The notes: a model not told the origin generated them from the letters alone. Positions 33,654 to 45,700 are shown, numbered from the stretch's first letter. The stretch is 64,000 nt of DNA from Colocasia esculenta (GCA_014218235.1 CM024760.1:68822961-68886960); one strand, 5' to 3'. A program made the numbers and translations.

Positions 33654-34008
33654 TCTTTTTCCAAAAATTTACACTTCCTGTTTCTTTATCAACAATTGGA
33701 CATGAATTTGATTCAAAGATGACGTTGTGACCTTTATCACATAATTGACTTATGCTAAGCAAATTGTGATTAATGCCATCAATTAACAGTACATTTTCAA
33801 TTGAATTGGAGGGACACTTACCAACATTACCTGTGCCAATGATTTGGCCTTTGTTGTTACCTCCAAAAATAACTTGTCCTCCGTCTTTCTCCACTAGCAA
33901 ACAGAATTTAGCTTTGTCGCCCGTCATGTGCCTCGAACAGCCGCTATCCAAGTACCATTTGTTTTGATGTTGGGCTGCTAGGCATTCCTGCATATGTGGA
34001 TCAGACAA
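33646..34008 (-). pseudogene. pol: CopiaB aspartic protease
   Basis: WYLDSGCSRHMTGDK carries the catalytic DSG used by copia proteases. It is followed by GGNNKGQIIGTGNVG and the NLLSISQLCDKGH end. The frame shifts at NFWKKSE into the pre-integrase domain. Confidence 0.88.
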
Positions 34009-34009
34009 G

Positions 34010-35939
34010 AGGTTTTGGTACCCAAATTACTTTGGGTCCCAAAATTCATTCATGCAACAAAGTAAATGCTTAGGAATCCAAACTTGTTTGAATTTCTGTT
34101 TCTTTGGATTATTCCAACATTGTTTTTCATTATGACTAATCTTTTTACACACATTGCATGAAGGATTTTTTTTTCATTTTTTGTTGCTTGATAGACTGTT
34201 TATTAGTTGAAGTTGTTCTTGCCTGTCGACAAGCACCATTCCATCTGTCGACAGGTGGCTTTTTCTTTTGTTTGTTGGGAACATTTTGTTGGGTTGCAAT
34301 ACTTTTGTCTGAGATTGACTTGTGTTATGCTTTGTGGGAACATGCTTGCTTGTGCTTGGGCTAGGATCAACAAAGGAAGTGATCAATGACTCTCCTATTT
34401 TCTTTTGTTTGACAGGTTGATATCCTAACCCATGCTTGGTTACATGTATTTTAGCACCCAAAACCGCATCTAGATTTTGCTTTCCTTTTACAAATTTCAT
34501 CAAGTATTCAGATTTCTCTTTCAATTCTGTTCAGTTTGTTCCAACTTTTTCTTTGTTTCTAGATGTTCTTCTTGAAGGAATTCAAGAGAATGGCTTAAAC
34601 AGTCCTTTTCCTTTCATGTTTCTTGTAATTTATTTCAAGCAATCCATCTCTTCACTATGAGTCTTTTCATCAATTTTCATCATTTCTATTCTTTTGTCAG
34701 GAATGCAATTCCTTCATCATGATTTTTATCATGCACAAGGGAGTTGCATTTCTTTTTCAATGCCTTATTTTCAGATCTATATTCACAAAATTTTTCAAAT
34801 AGAGTAGTGTATGCTTCCTCCCATTCACTTGCAGTATAATTATCAAATGAGAAGTTTACCTCGGTGGAGTCATCACTCCTTGCCATTAAGCATTTTACTT
34901 CTTCATCATCGGATGTTTTTGTGCACTTCATCTTCATCTTCATCACTCCAGGTTGCCAACATTGCTTTGGCTTTCTTAAAGATGAATTTTTCTTTCTTCA
35001 GCTTCTTCTTGAGTTCTGGGCATTCTCTCTCATGTGCCCTGTTTCTTGCATTCATAACAAACAATGTCAGATTTTTTGTTGGACTCATATTTCTGTGAAA
35101 AATTTTCTTTTGAAAAGTTTGGAGTTACCTGTGTCTCTCCTTTTGAACTTCAGAAATTTCTTGAATTGTCTAGTGAGCATTGCCTTTCATCATTATCACT
35201 CTCACTAGATGCTTCTTGCTCATCACTATCTTGTTGAATGGATTTCTTGAAGCTTGTTGATTTTGTTGGATGCTTTTAAAGCAATTGACTTCCTAGGATT
35301 TTCTTCAATTCTTTTCTTTTGATGTTGATTTCATATGTCATTAAGGAGCCAATTAGTTCATCCAATTTCATTTTAGAAAGGTCTTTGGAATCCTCAATGA
35401 TAGTGGCCTTAGTATTCCAAGATGAAGTAAGAGATCGAAGTATCTTTCTTACTAAGTCACTTTTAGAGTATTTTTTTTAAGACCTTTTAGCCCGTTAATT
35501 ATTAGCATGAATCTTGCAAACATGTCTGATATGTTTTCATCAGTTTTCATCTTGAACATTTCATATTCAGACACTAACATGGTAACTTTGGTTTCCCTTA
35601 CCTCGGACGTACCTTCATAGATGAGTTCAAGTTTGTCCCACATCTCTTTTGCTGTTGAGCATGTGGAGACTCTTGAGAACTCCTTTGGATGCACCGCACA
35701 TTGCATCATGTTTAGTGCGCTCCAGTTGAGAGTTCCTTTAGCTATTTGGTCTTTCGTCCAGGTGTCTTCGTCCTCGGGGAACACATATGGTCCCTTGCTG
35801 ACTATCTTCCACAGCTCATAATTTTGAGCTCTCAAAAATACCTGCATACGATTTTTCCAATAAGGATAGTCAGTGCCATCAAAATAGGGTGGCCTGTTAC
35901 TGAATGTCCCTCGGCCATATACCCTTTGCTAGAATCCAT
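34010..35939 (-). pseudogene. gag: CopiaB gag with two zinc knuckles, frameshifted
   Basis: The ATG at 35939 opens MDSSKGYMAEGHS. One base is missing near 35900 before the conserved PPYFDGTD stretch. The core QVFLRAQNYELWKIV and MWDKLELIYEGTSEVRETK lies at 35452-35847. A first CCHC knuckle (CYECKKQG) near 35050 is broken by a frame change. A second one (CNVCKKISHNEKQC) near 34111-34157 is intact and sits just before the protease. A TGTCGACA pair (34224/34246) falls inside this coding region. Confidence 0.85.
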
Positions 35940-36000
35940 AAGATCGAAAATCTCCTGATCGCTAGATCAAATTACGAAAACTGTAAATCGGAGAAACCTC

Positions 36001-36012
36001 GCTCTGATACCA
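36001..36012 (-). other. Primer-binding site of CopiaB
   Basis: The minus strand reads TGGTATCAGAGC, a perfect initiator tRNA-Met match, two bases from the LTR end at 36015. Confidence 0.93.
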
Positions 36013-36014
36013 AT

Positions 36015-37255
36015 TGAAGGGTTATGCGGAATAACACAATATGGTAATCTAGAAGGGGGGGTTGAATAGATTACGACAATTTCTAATTACTGATGGCTTC
36101 TTTTTAGTGCTACAGCGATCTTGATGAAACTTGATTAGAATTTGATTGAGTGTAAGAAAGCTTGAGTTGATATAAATGAGAACAGGGTATCAAACGTGCG
36201 TATGAACAACGTGCCTACCAATCATCTATCGTAAAATGCGAACAAACCACAGGACACGATGATTTAAGGTGGTTCGGAGTACACAACTCGTGTATCCTAC
36301 ATCCACCGTCCACACACACACGCAGAAACGATTGCTTATGAGCGAGTTCAATACAACAACTCACACACACACACGTTGTCTGATGAACCACGATCAGTAC
36401 AACCACCAACGATCAAGAACAAGGGATGCTTGAAACACAATCACACACACACAATGGAATGGAAATTGTGAAATGGAGAAGAATTGGAGTTAGGGAACAA
36501 ATCCAGTTGGAATTCTTCTCGTGGATCGTCCAAACGCTCTTCAAAGTTCGATGGATGTAGACTGATCAAAGTAGAAGGTTGAATTGACGACGATCCGGCT
36601 TCAACTCCGCATGGATGGTGATTCCACGATGATCTGGGCGGAAGATTGAAGCAGAGCAGCAAATTGGGGCTTTTCCTCTTGGTCCCTTGGAGGCTCTTGG
36701 TTGGGAGGCTGCTCTATGTGAATTTTGCTTCAAAAGGATGCTTATATAGTGTTAGGTAAAGGTGGGGGTCGTGGTGGAAGGAAACACCCAAATGGGGCCG
36801 GAATTAGAATTTCTGAATCTCATGTTTCCATCGTCTGTCGACAGGTGCACTTGCATCTGTCGAAAGATGCACTCAGTCTGAGAACTGGGTTTCAGAAATC
36901 TGAATTTCTGAGTGTATCTGTCGACAGGTAATTTGCATCTGTCAACTGGTGCACTTAGGGATACAAAACCTGAAGTCTGTCTTGGGTTGTCTGTGTGTAT
37001 TTGTCGACACATACCCTGGGCCTGTCGACAGATACATTGCTTTGACATTTCCTTGGTCTGTTTGCTCATCTCTTCGATGCTCCATCTTTCATGCTTGTGC
37101 ACCTACATGTAAATACATTGTATAATTTAGCAATATTTAACACAATCACTTTCATGGTGTTTTTCATGTTAGTTAACACATCAATATTTTGCATTAAATC
37201 AATGTTCAAGGATATTAATGTGATCATAAAAACATGATATATTGAAAACCCAACA
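36015..37255 (-). repeat. CopiaB right LTR (5' LTR in element sense)
   Basis: It starts TGAAGGG and ends CCCAACA on the plus strand, 1241 bp. It holds one copy of the CA-rich unit that is doubled in the left LTR, and a TGTCGACA array at 36836-37030. Confidence 0.93.
36741..36748 (-). promoter_or_regulatory. TATA box of CopiaB
   Basis: The minus strand reads TATATAAG. The same box is in the left LTR near 26825 and in the CopiaC LTR at 49949-49956. In element sense it is downstream of the TGTCGACA array, so the array would sit in U3 just upstream of the promoter. Confidence 0.65.
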
Positions 37256-37260
37256 TACTA
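37256..37260. repeat. Target site duplication TACTA, right copy
   Basis: Partner of 26045-26049. Solo1 sequence resumes after it. Confidence 0.92.
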
Positions 37261-38779
37261 GACATTAAACTATTGCACAATGAGAATACTAAAGCAAATT
37301 TATTTCATTAATAAATTTTCAAATGTCTAGTTACAACCACTAATATTAGAGCCAATCTATAGGGCCCATTACATTGAAATAAAGTAAAAGACTAACTATG
37401 ACTCTAACATATTGCTAGGACACTAGGGTACTCGTGACGTCACTCCTGGTCGTTCCCATCCTCTTGAGTGTATAGTTCATCCTCGGTTTCACCTGAGAGC
37501 ACAACGACAAATAACACAGGGTGAGTGATAACGCCCAGTAGGACTTAAATCTCAATAGTCAAGCAGACTTTCAGTAATTAATACATTAAAGGCAGAGTAA
37601 CTAATGATAGAGTGAAAGAGAGAGTAAAGTAAAAGATAGCATGATAGCACGTGAACAAGATAGTACAAGTTCCCAATATAGCAAGAGTTTTGAGTATAGA
37701 ACAAAATAGAAGGATGGCCATAGCACAAATAGCACAAAATATAGCAATATCACAACGAGTATAGTATAGCACTTTTGTCATTTGACAACGAGAGAACATA
37801 ACACTTTTTGATTGTCATTTAGATAGTCGAGATAGATAGCACTTGAGTGTAATGCCACACACTCTGATCATTTAACTCCCATGGGCATTAGCACTTTCTG
37901 GCGCACATCCCAGGACCAGATCAGGCCCTTTATATATTGCCAAGCATTGGTTATATTGTTTATCTTTAGACAATCAGTCAATGACCAATATAGAGTACCA
38001 AGAAATAGATGAGAGCACTTGATGAATAGACGAGATAGTAGATAGAACGTGAATAGATGAGCGAATAGAGTATAGATGAGAACTAGTGGACATTGCACAT
38101 AACATGTCGAGTAAACAGACGATAGTAACAGTTGCACAACATGTGCACTTGGTGTTGGCAGTCAGGTAGAACTCGCGACTCCACCACTGGCCATGTTAAG
38201 CATAGGTCCAGAGGTCCTGCATGTTTCAAGATAAGAGAGAACTTCTAATAGTCGTTTAGATCATATTGATCCCTAAAGGGGGTAATAGGTGTTAGGGTAC
38301 AACCGGCTCATCGACCATGTGGGAATCCATGGACAGAAGAGACTTACAGAGGCCTTGAATAAAGACTCACTAGCCCGACAGAAGGAGTATCCGTCAGAGA
38401 GTTCATCGAAGTCAAGAAAGTGCGTATACAGAAACAAGTGCTCCACGTTCTAGAGTAGTTCTAGAACAGTGGAGCGTCGGTATCGGTGTTCCAAAACATC
38501 GCACGAATCGTAAAAGAAAGCAATTTAACTCCATAATTTACCAGACATATTTAGTAACATGTTAATGCCAATTTAGCCATATTTAAAAGGTTCAAAGTGT
38601 GTGCATGTGTCATGAGATCATAGATGGAAATTAGTCGTGTGTATGTATTTTAAATCACAAATAAATGTTCAATTTATATTAAGTGAAATTACAACGAGTA
38701 TAACTGGGGTTAAAGGGTATAAGCACAATAGGCAATTAGTGCATGACAAATCAGAGGTTTTTCTGCAAAAATCCAGTGA

Positions 38780-39018
38780 ACGCGACGCACCCCAGTAAGG
38801 ATCGGGACGGGTTCAAGGTAGATCGCGACAAGGGCTTGCACTGATCGCGATAGGCTGTTCAGGACAGGTGCTGAGATCGCGACAGAGGCAGGAAAGGAAC
38901 GCGACGGGTCGGTCAGGTCAGGCACATAGATCGCGAAGGCACGGCCTGTCGCGTTCAGAATGCGACGTGCCTGTCTGTCACGACCAGACCACAAAACGTG
39001 GCCTATCGGGCCGTCGCA
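38780..39018. repeat. Phased TCGCGA-type motif array in Solo1
   Basis: Sites start at 38780, 38802, 38823, 38845, 38877, 38899, 38931, 38949 (reverse sense), 38960, 38978 and 39013. The steps are 22, 21, 22, 32, 22, 32, 18, 11, 18 and 35, nearly the order found in Gagonly1 (22, 21, 22, 32, 22, 22, 32, 17, 11, 17, 36). The two arrays are therefore homologous in layout, with one 22-bp step gained or lost. Confidence 0.75.
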
Positions 39019-40119
39019 TTCTGGTGGTCTATGCCTGAGTTCGCCAGGAATCAGACATTGTCTTGGATTGCAGTCCAAGAGTTGCCCTTCACGACACAGG
39101 GTTGTTCTAAAATTAAGAACTAATTGTACAGTACATGAAAAATCACGAAACTAATTTTAAACTGATCCAGACCTATATGGATACTTCCAGTAAATCGGAA
39201 TTTGATAACAATGAAAGCTTCAACATGGATTAACAGAGAGTATTCATGGTGAACATAGAACAGTGTATAGTTGGAATCAACGAATTAATTCGCATGATAG
39301 GGTGGATGGAAATTATGGCTTTTATGGGCAAAAGAAGCCTAACATCCATCAATTCTTACAGTAAAAATCTCATGGCATTAGGACGAGTATACATGAAGAT
39401 GTGAATTTAATAAGAGGATTCGGGGTCATGAAGTGCACGGAACTTTGAAAATTGAGAACTAAAGAATTGCTCAATGGAAAAATATGAACCCAAAGGGCTT
39501 TGGTTCCTGATGGACGAGACATCCTACAAATAAATTTTCATAGTTTATGCTCGTGAGAATGCCTACCTTTCATGTTTTTCCTCTTCTAGAGTTTGAAGAT
39601 GAAGAACTCGGGAAGAGGCTTGAAAGATCCCTTCTCCCCACGATTTCTCCTCCTCTTGGCCTCTCCTCCTGGTCCAGCAACCTCTTGGCACGAGCTAGGG
39701 CCGGCCATGAGGGTTTTAGGGAAGTCTAATTCCTATTTAATTTCCAGTTTCCTATTTTCCTCTCCCCTTTTTAAGCAAGAGATCTCCTAATTGGGTTGAG
39801 AGAGAGGGGATTTCCTGGCCAAGCAATTGGGGTAGGTTTATGATTCCAAATCCAACTCAAAACACTTACTTTAATGCATTAAATACCCTCTTTTTACTCA
39901 AGTAATATTTTAGTTACGAATTTTAGATATTTTTCTATTATTCCCCCTTTTAAAATCTCCATTTTAGCCCACTAATTTCTAATGGGTCCATTTAACAAAG
40001 CCCATTAATTCTTTTCTTTTAATGGGTTTTATTTAATTCCCTTTTTATTTGATTTTCTAATTGTTTTTTTTTATTTATAAATTATTAAATTTTATTTTCC
40101 AAAAATCCAGGTTGCTACA

Positions 40120-41277
40120 AGAAAAGACTTAATGTTTTTGCTCAAACAAATTGATGGTCCCAACAATGTTTGGGTACCAAAATATTTTCTCCTCTAATCT
40201 AATTTGTGTAAGAAGGTCGTGCACCCAGTTCCAATGTGTGGTTTCTTGATAGTGGGTGTTCACGACATATGACTGGAGACAAAACAAAGTTCTCATTTTT
40301 GATTGAAAAGGAAGGATGATCTGTCACATTTGGAGGTAAAAATAAAAGAAAAATAATTCGATCTAGAAAGGTTGGTAAATCCTCCTCAAACTCAATCGAA
40401 AATGTCTTGTTAGTTGATGGTTTATACTATAATCTTTTAAGTATAAGTCAATTGTGTTGCAAGGGTCACAAGGTTGTTTTGAATCCGATTTCTGCAAAAT
40501 AATTGATTCTTCATCTGAGAAAATAAAATTCTTTGAAAAAAGAGAGAACAATGTGTACTTGATAAATCTTCATAGAAATTTTGCTGAAAATATCTGTTTG
40601 GTTGCTAATAAAAATGAAATTGCATGGACATGGCACAACAGACTTGGTCATGCAAGTTTCAACACTATGAATAAACTCTTAAGGCTAAATCTGGTTGAAG
40701 GACTTCCTGAATCTTTTCCAAATGTTGAGAATCAACTTTGTGGGATATGTGCTCAAGGAAAACAAACAAGAAAATCTTTTAAAATTTTCAATGGTGAACT
40801 TACTTCTAAGCCACTAGAATTACTTCATATGGACCTTTTTGGGCCAACAAGAATTCTTAGACTTAGTGGCAAATGATATGGATTTGTCATCATTAATGAT
40901 TTTTCTAGATATACTTGGTTTATCTTTCTATCCCACAAAAGTGACTGATCATGAGGGAGAATTTGAGAACAAGACATTTTCTGATTTATGTGCTGAATTG
41001 AATATTTTTCACAAATTCTCTTCTCTAAAAACTCCTGAACAAAATGAAATTGTGGAAAGAAAGAATATAACTCTTGTGGAAATGGCTAGATCCATGCTCT
41101 TGGAAAGTAAATTGCCCAAATCCTTCTGGGCTGAAGCTATGAATACAACAAATCAAGTTTTGAACAAAGCATTGGTCAGACAAAAAATCAGAAAAACCCC
41201 CTATGAACTTTTGAAAAAAAAAAAACCCACTTTGTCTTATTTTAAAGTTTTGGTTGCTAATGCTTTATATATAAAAA
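40120..41277 (+). pseudogene. pol: CopiaA protease and integrase remnant
   Basis: It reads, across several frames, KQIDGPNNVWVPK (end of gag), WFLDSGCSRHMTGDK (protease, near 40225), the NLLSISQLC end, and a pre-integrase domain with AWTWHNRLGHASFN and CGICAQGKQT. The integrase follows with PLELLHMDLFGPTRI and then, after an apparent loss of about 40 codons, DHEGEFENKTF and ERKNITLVEMARSMLL. It ends at an FGC-type motif where Solo2 begins at 41278. RT and RNase H are absent. It is a different copia family from CopiaB. Confidence 0.85.
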
Positions 41278-42330
41278 CTGTAACATCCTGGGTTTTGGTT
41301 CCTTTGGTGTTGTTCTTGGGATCGCAACAGATCGGGCTGTCGCGTTCTGAACGCGATGCGTTCCTTGTCACCTTCTGGTTGAGAAGGCGACAACCTTTGT
41401 GTCGTATTCCTGTGGTCTTCTGTGGCTGGTGCGCCACGTGTCCGTGCTCATGTGTGTGAAGGTGACGTGCCAGTTGTTGCGTTCACCTGAGGCACATGCG
41501 TGCATGACACGTGGCTTGGAGGCTGTCTGTCTGTCAGAAGACCTGTCAAAACTCTTGAGAAGGCGATAAGGTGCCTGTCGCGTTCTGATGAGAACGCGAC
41601 GCTCTCCTTGTCGCGACCTCAGTTACGAGGCCTTAAGGCATGCAGACCCTCCTTTCTTCTTATTTCTTCTCCTTTCTCCTTCCTTCTTGCCCTCTCCGTG
41701 GTGGGGGACCTCCCTCCCTCTTTCTCAGGTGTTGGGCGTGGGGAAGTGCCAGCGTGCTCGTGGCGGAGCGTTGGAGCGGCGTGGAGCGAGGAGGCGGCGG
41801 CCAATCTGACGTGAAGAGCCCCAACGGGTCTGACTCATCATTCTCTGTAGGGATTTCTTGCTCTCTTCCTTGTTAGTGTAAATGGAGCTTGGTTTTGAGC
41901 GATCCTCCCCGTGCTCGTGGGTTCTCTTGTGGTTTTGCATGGGTGGATGCTTGCCGGTGCTGCTCCCTCTTTGTGTAGCCTCGCCTCCTGCATGTCGTCC
42001 ATCCACTGCTCACCTCCAATGCTCGCCTCCTGCAGTCCTCCGTCGCCGGTCTGAGCGCCCACATCCTACACGACGAACGACCAAGCACGATCTGCTGCAT
42101 GTCCTGTAGGCGAACCAGTGTAGGCCAGGCACCCTGCACTACATCGCCTCCTGCTTCATCGCCCTCTGGTGCACTTCCTCTGTCTCCCTGCTGCACGGCC
42201 TCCGACGCCAGTTGAGCGCCCACGTCCCCTTTTGCTGGTTGACCCCCCCCCCCCCCCCCCCAGCACTTTCCTAAGCCTCCTCTAGGTGACAAACAGCCAG
42301 CGCCCCTACGCAATAAACAACCAGTCCCTT
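41278..42330 (+). repeat. Solo2: LTR-like block inserted in CopiaA integrase
   Basis: TGTAACATCCTGGG at 41278 resembles the 5' start of the gypsy LTRs here (TGTAACACCC, TGTAGCACCC). It is followed by TCGCGA-type sites at 41322, 41340, 41351, 41385, 41561, 41578, 41594 and 41611, with steps of 17-18 and 11 bp. The part after about 41640 is GC-rich and pyrimidine-rich, like an untranslated leader. The right end and a target duplication were not found, so the end coordinate is approximate. ORFs here on both strands show no family similarity. Confidence 0.5.
42243..42263. repeat. C21 homopolymer
   Basis: Twenty-one consecutive C bases inside GC-rich sequence of Solo2. Length is likely unstable or hard to sequence. 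Confidence 0.85.
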
Positions 42331-43050
42331 GGGTTTTATGTGATAGGTACGTCTCTTCTTCTCTTCCATAGTTTTGTAGTTTTCATATGTTTTGCAGGTT
42401 GGTGGGAACACAAAGAAGTGCATCTGTCCTTGGTCAAAAAAGGAGCTACACCGGCCGTGACAACGTTGGCGATGGACGGTCGGTAGTGGCCATGCATTAC
42501 ATGTCTTTCCTGTGTATTGTATTTTCTGAAATAGTGATAAATTTATTTTACTGTCTTTCCTGCGTATTGCATTACATGTCTTTTCTACGTATTGGATTCT
42601 CTAAAATTTTAGCACAACATGAAGGCCAACACCTCCCATTTTACATTATTTTATGTCTAATAAACAAATGAGAATGTTATGAAATGAAACAATTATAAAG
42701 ATTTCATGTGTTTTATAAGAATGACATATGTAATGAGATCTTATGTCTTAAAACTTAGAAAATCAGTTAGGTTTGTCGAATGCACTTGTTTCCACTTTCT
42801 AAACTATGCACTCGTCACTTTCTCATGTACATGTAGAAATAAACCTGACTACGACGCACGTGGTGTGGACAGGGTTGTTGTCCCTTCATTGGAGGCTGCT
42901 ATGAAGAAGCTCATGTTGAGGATGTTGCAACTGCGTTATACCAATATCATTCCAAGTTCCAATTACATCTTTGCCACCTAATATGAGAATGACAAGTTAA
43001 GTGCGGAGGAGAGGACAAAGATCATCCACAATATGTAACCTCAAGTGGGT
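42331..43050 (+). other. Unassigned segment left of the CACTA fragments
   Basis: It contains intron-like borders (a GTACGT donor near 42347 and a TTTGCAG acceptor near 42398) and a 91-codon ORF at 42706-42981 with no family I recognise. It could be the 5' part of the CACTA transposon or the tail of Solo2. I cannot decide from sequence. Confidence 0.3.
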
Positions 43051-43059
43051 GGCGGCTCT

Positions 43060-43905
43060 AAGAATAAGCGTGTCGGCAGAGGAGGTTACAATCGACCGAC
43101 AACATCTTACCGAGTTCAACCAGCACCATCGATTCTGACTCCATCGGTATTTTACTTTGATTCTTATAAACTATTTTTTTATTGTTTCAAAATATGGGTA
43201 AAATTATCATTTTTAATCATGTATACATAATTACATTGAGCACGAATCCTTCTTATTGGACTATAGGGATTGTTACAGATCAAATGTGAGAAATACAACA
43301 AGAAGTATGTTGAATGAGAATGAAGATATCCATGTTCAAGAGAGGTACATATATTGATATAATAAATATGCTTGTTTTAGTTATATCATTATATCATACC
43401 TATTTAATATACTGTGTCCCACATTTTATTTTAGGTTCAATTCATTTGTATAAAAAATTTTGTAATGAATAAATATTTGATATATAGGAATCCGATAAGA
43501 CCTATCAGATGGAACATTTGTCCAAAATAAACATGTCAGTAGAGGAGGTTACAATCGGCCAGTAACATCTGCCCGAGTCCAACCAACACTGTCGATTTCG
43601 ACTCCATTGGTATCTTGCTCTAAATCTCATAATCTATTTAGATATTATTTGTCTTTTGATATTGCTATTCTTATGTCCTATTGTTATCTATTGAGCATGT
43701 GTTTGAAGTTCTCCAACATAACCCAATGACATTTATGTTTATACTGGACAATAGGAAATATTACAGAGGTCAAATGTGGAAAATGCAACAAGAAATATGA
43801 CTGTTGAGAATGAAGATATCCATGCTTCAGAGGAGGTACAAATATTGATATAAATAGATATGCTTATTTTAATTGTATCATTATATCATCCCTTAAAGTA
43901 TTAGT
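43060..43905 (+). repeat. Tandem duplication of an exon-intron-like module (about 0.47 kb)
   Basis: The segment from CGTGTCGGCAGAGG to the GATATAATAAATATGC stretch (about 43065-43430) recurs with substitutions at about 43537-43900. Each copy has a short coding-like piece (GRGGYNRP in the first), a GTATTTT or GTATCTT donor-like site, an ACAG acceptor-like site and a second coding-like piece ending at GAG-GTAC. It lies upstream of the CACTA transposase fragment. Confidence 0.6.
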
Positions 43906-44059
43906 GTCACATGTTTTATTTTTATTTTTTAATTCATTTGTATAAAAAGATGAGGCAGGCAACAAACTTACATTCATTAATATGATTATTTTCTCACATT
44001 TTATAGTCATTTGTAATCAGTAAGTGTTTGATATATAGGATGTAGAGAAGAACCTATCA

Positions 44060-44565
44060 GATGGTGCTATTGATAAAAGTTGGATTCATAGACCAAGGTA
44101 CAATTATTTCCTATTAATCTATGTAACTTTAATATTTAAATAGCTCAAACATTAACCACTTTTGGCACTTGGTTGAAATAGGCAAGTGACGAGTACAAAG
44201 TTAGAATTAACAAGTTTTTAGACTACGCATTTCAGAAGACAGCCATTGGAGAGAAAGTATTATGTCCTTGCAATAGTTGTAACAATTGTCTTTTCATGTT
44301 CCATGAAGATGTCTTTGATCATCTTATATGTGAAGGTTTTACTCGAAATTACACATGTTGGTACTTTCATGGTGAAAAAATGAACAATTCTACGCAGAAT
44401 GAAACTAAAAATGAAGGAAAGGACAAATGCAATGAAGATCATGAGGCAATGTATGGACATTTAGAAGATATACATGGTAGTACATTACAACTGATGATGG
44501 AACTCAAAATGATCAAACAGATCACATTTACTTGGAGACATATAAGTTCTTTACTCTACTAAAAG
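44060..44565 (+). pseudogene. CACTA transposase-associated domain fragment
   Basis: A DKSWIHRPR segment (about 44075), an intervening intron-like piece, then ASDEYKVRINKFLDYAF, VLCPCNSCNN and VFDHLICEGFTRNYTCWYFHGE match the Transpos_assoc domain (PF13963) at the N-terminus of En/Spm (CACTA) transposases. The CPCxxC and HL-x3-GF-x3-Y-x2-W-x2-HGE pattern is diagnostic. The catalytic TNP2 region that should follow is missing. The splice at the first junction does not restore frame cleanly, so the copy is broken. Confidence 0.75.
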
Positions 44566-44639
44566 ATGCTGACCAAGTTGTACTCTTGTTATTGAAAGGT
44601 GCAACGAGGATCAAAGAAAAGGGGAAGGAATGATGACAT

Positions 44640-45700
44640 TTTGAATGCTCAGGTAAATATTACTCTTACTGTGGTTGTTTTTTAGTGTAGACAGTATGAT
44701 GATTTAGTAAGGTAAAAAGAGCAGTTTGCAAAGAGAAAAGAAAAGGTGTCACCATCAAAGGTGAATCCACCAACCTATAAGCACCACACATCAAAACACC
44801 CTAGAGGAGTACACATTATACAGAAAAAAAAAAAAACAAGCACATGCTTTTCCCGTGCTGCGTGAAACACCAAATAACAAGTGATATACATTAGGATGTG
44901 CCTTGACTTGTCTTTGATCTAATAACATATCATTGATGCATGCGACATACTACTCTCAACATTCCAAGATACATCATGCATGCAGTTGTTTTAGGATGAT
45001 TTCCATTTCCTAATAGCATACCTGCCGTTACTTCAAGTTGATTCCCATTTCCTAGAAGCCTCACCATAGTTGTCATCTTCCCCCTCCCAAGTGTCTTACC
45101 ATCATGAAAAGAATAACCTGTACTGTGAAAGCAATTATCCAAATTGTCAAACAAGCAAGCTGCCATCTACATCCCCAAGAACAGCATAGGCAAGTTTAAA
45201 TATGCACCAACTCCATTTGATGGCTTTTAATCAAATTTAATTACTTAGGACAGAGTAAAAGATAAAGTACGCATATAGCAGAAACAAAAATGAGCAGAGA
45301 AATGGGAGTTCAACAGCAATAGATGCTACTTTTCCAGATATTCTTTAATGGTACCAAGTAACAACTACATTAAAATTTTAAAGGAATGAATAAATAGTCT
45401 CAAATACATCAAAAAAGACCCAAACCAATAACATGAGAAGTCAAAAGAGATATGCTATCTGCAAGTGATATCCAAGAAAAATCCAACCATCTGGTCTACA
45501 TCTCATGAAAAAGAAACTCAAGCAACAGTTGCAGAAACAGAGGAGAGTGGCACATAAGGAACCCCATCTTAGAACCAGGGAAAACATTGAATTCCCTAAG
45601 TTCAAAATTTTAAAATAAATAGGCCAGACATGGGGATCTTCACCAATTTTTTTGTCCTTGAGAATCTATTGAGCATATGACTAAAAAAATGTATCTTTTT
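44640..45700. other. Decayed CACTA interior, no recognisable gene
   Basis: About 1 kb of AT-rich sequence between the two protein fragments of the transposon. A minus-strand ORF of 78 codons at 44930-45166 contains an internal repeat (LLGNGN twice) but matches no family I know. Part may be an unrelated insertion. Confidence 0.4.

Larger units (their letters stand above)
26050..37255 (-). mobile_element. CopiaB: near-complete Ty1/copia element (SIRE/Maximus-like)
   Basis: It is 11.2 kb, with LTRs 26050-27351 and 36015-37255, a perfect primer site, a polypurine tract and the duplication TACTA at both ends. In minus-strand order it carries gag with two zinc knuckles, protease, integrase, RT and RNase H, then a long 3' region with an extra sense ORF. 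The YVDDIRFGSTN-type RT box and the long region after pol suggest the SIRE/Maximus lineage (inference). A few frame shifts and stops break gag and the extra ORF, while the integrase-RT block is still one open frame of 573 codons. This is one of the younger insertions here. Confidence 0.93.
25982..40119 (-). mobile_element. Solo1: gypsy-type solo LTR, split by CopiaB
   Basis: TGTTATGTCCC at 25982 opens an LTR that breaks at the TACTA duplication (26045-26049), resumes at 37261 and ends GGTTGCTACA at 40119, about 2.9 kb in total. CopiaA sequence lies on both outer sides and there is no internal region, so this looks like a solo LTR left by LTR-LTR recombination. AGAA precedes (25978-25981) and follows (40120-40123) it, a likely short or imperfect target duplication. 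The same family starts again at 63375. The segment 37261-38760 and the stretch after 39030 hold no gene. Confidence 0.8.

Noticed and set aside
36725..36931. ORF over the CopiaB LTR array as a small protein gene
   Set aside because: It runs antisense to the element through the TGTCGACA array, and the reading differs in the sister LTR.
41882..42109. Several overlapping ORFs on both strands in GC-rich sequence
   Set aside because: High GC lowers stop frequency. The frames overlap each other on opposite strands and none shows a known motif.
42134..42145. CACTACATCGCC as a possible left end of the CACTA element
   Set aside because: Only the first six bases fit. The right end requires CACTACACCAAA, and no subterminal repeats follow.
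42451..42462. CCGGCCGTGACA as the right end of Solo2
   Set aside because: It ends like a gypsy LTR, but the next five bases (ACGTT) do not match the bases before 41278 (AAAAC).
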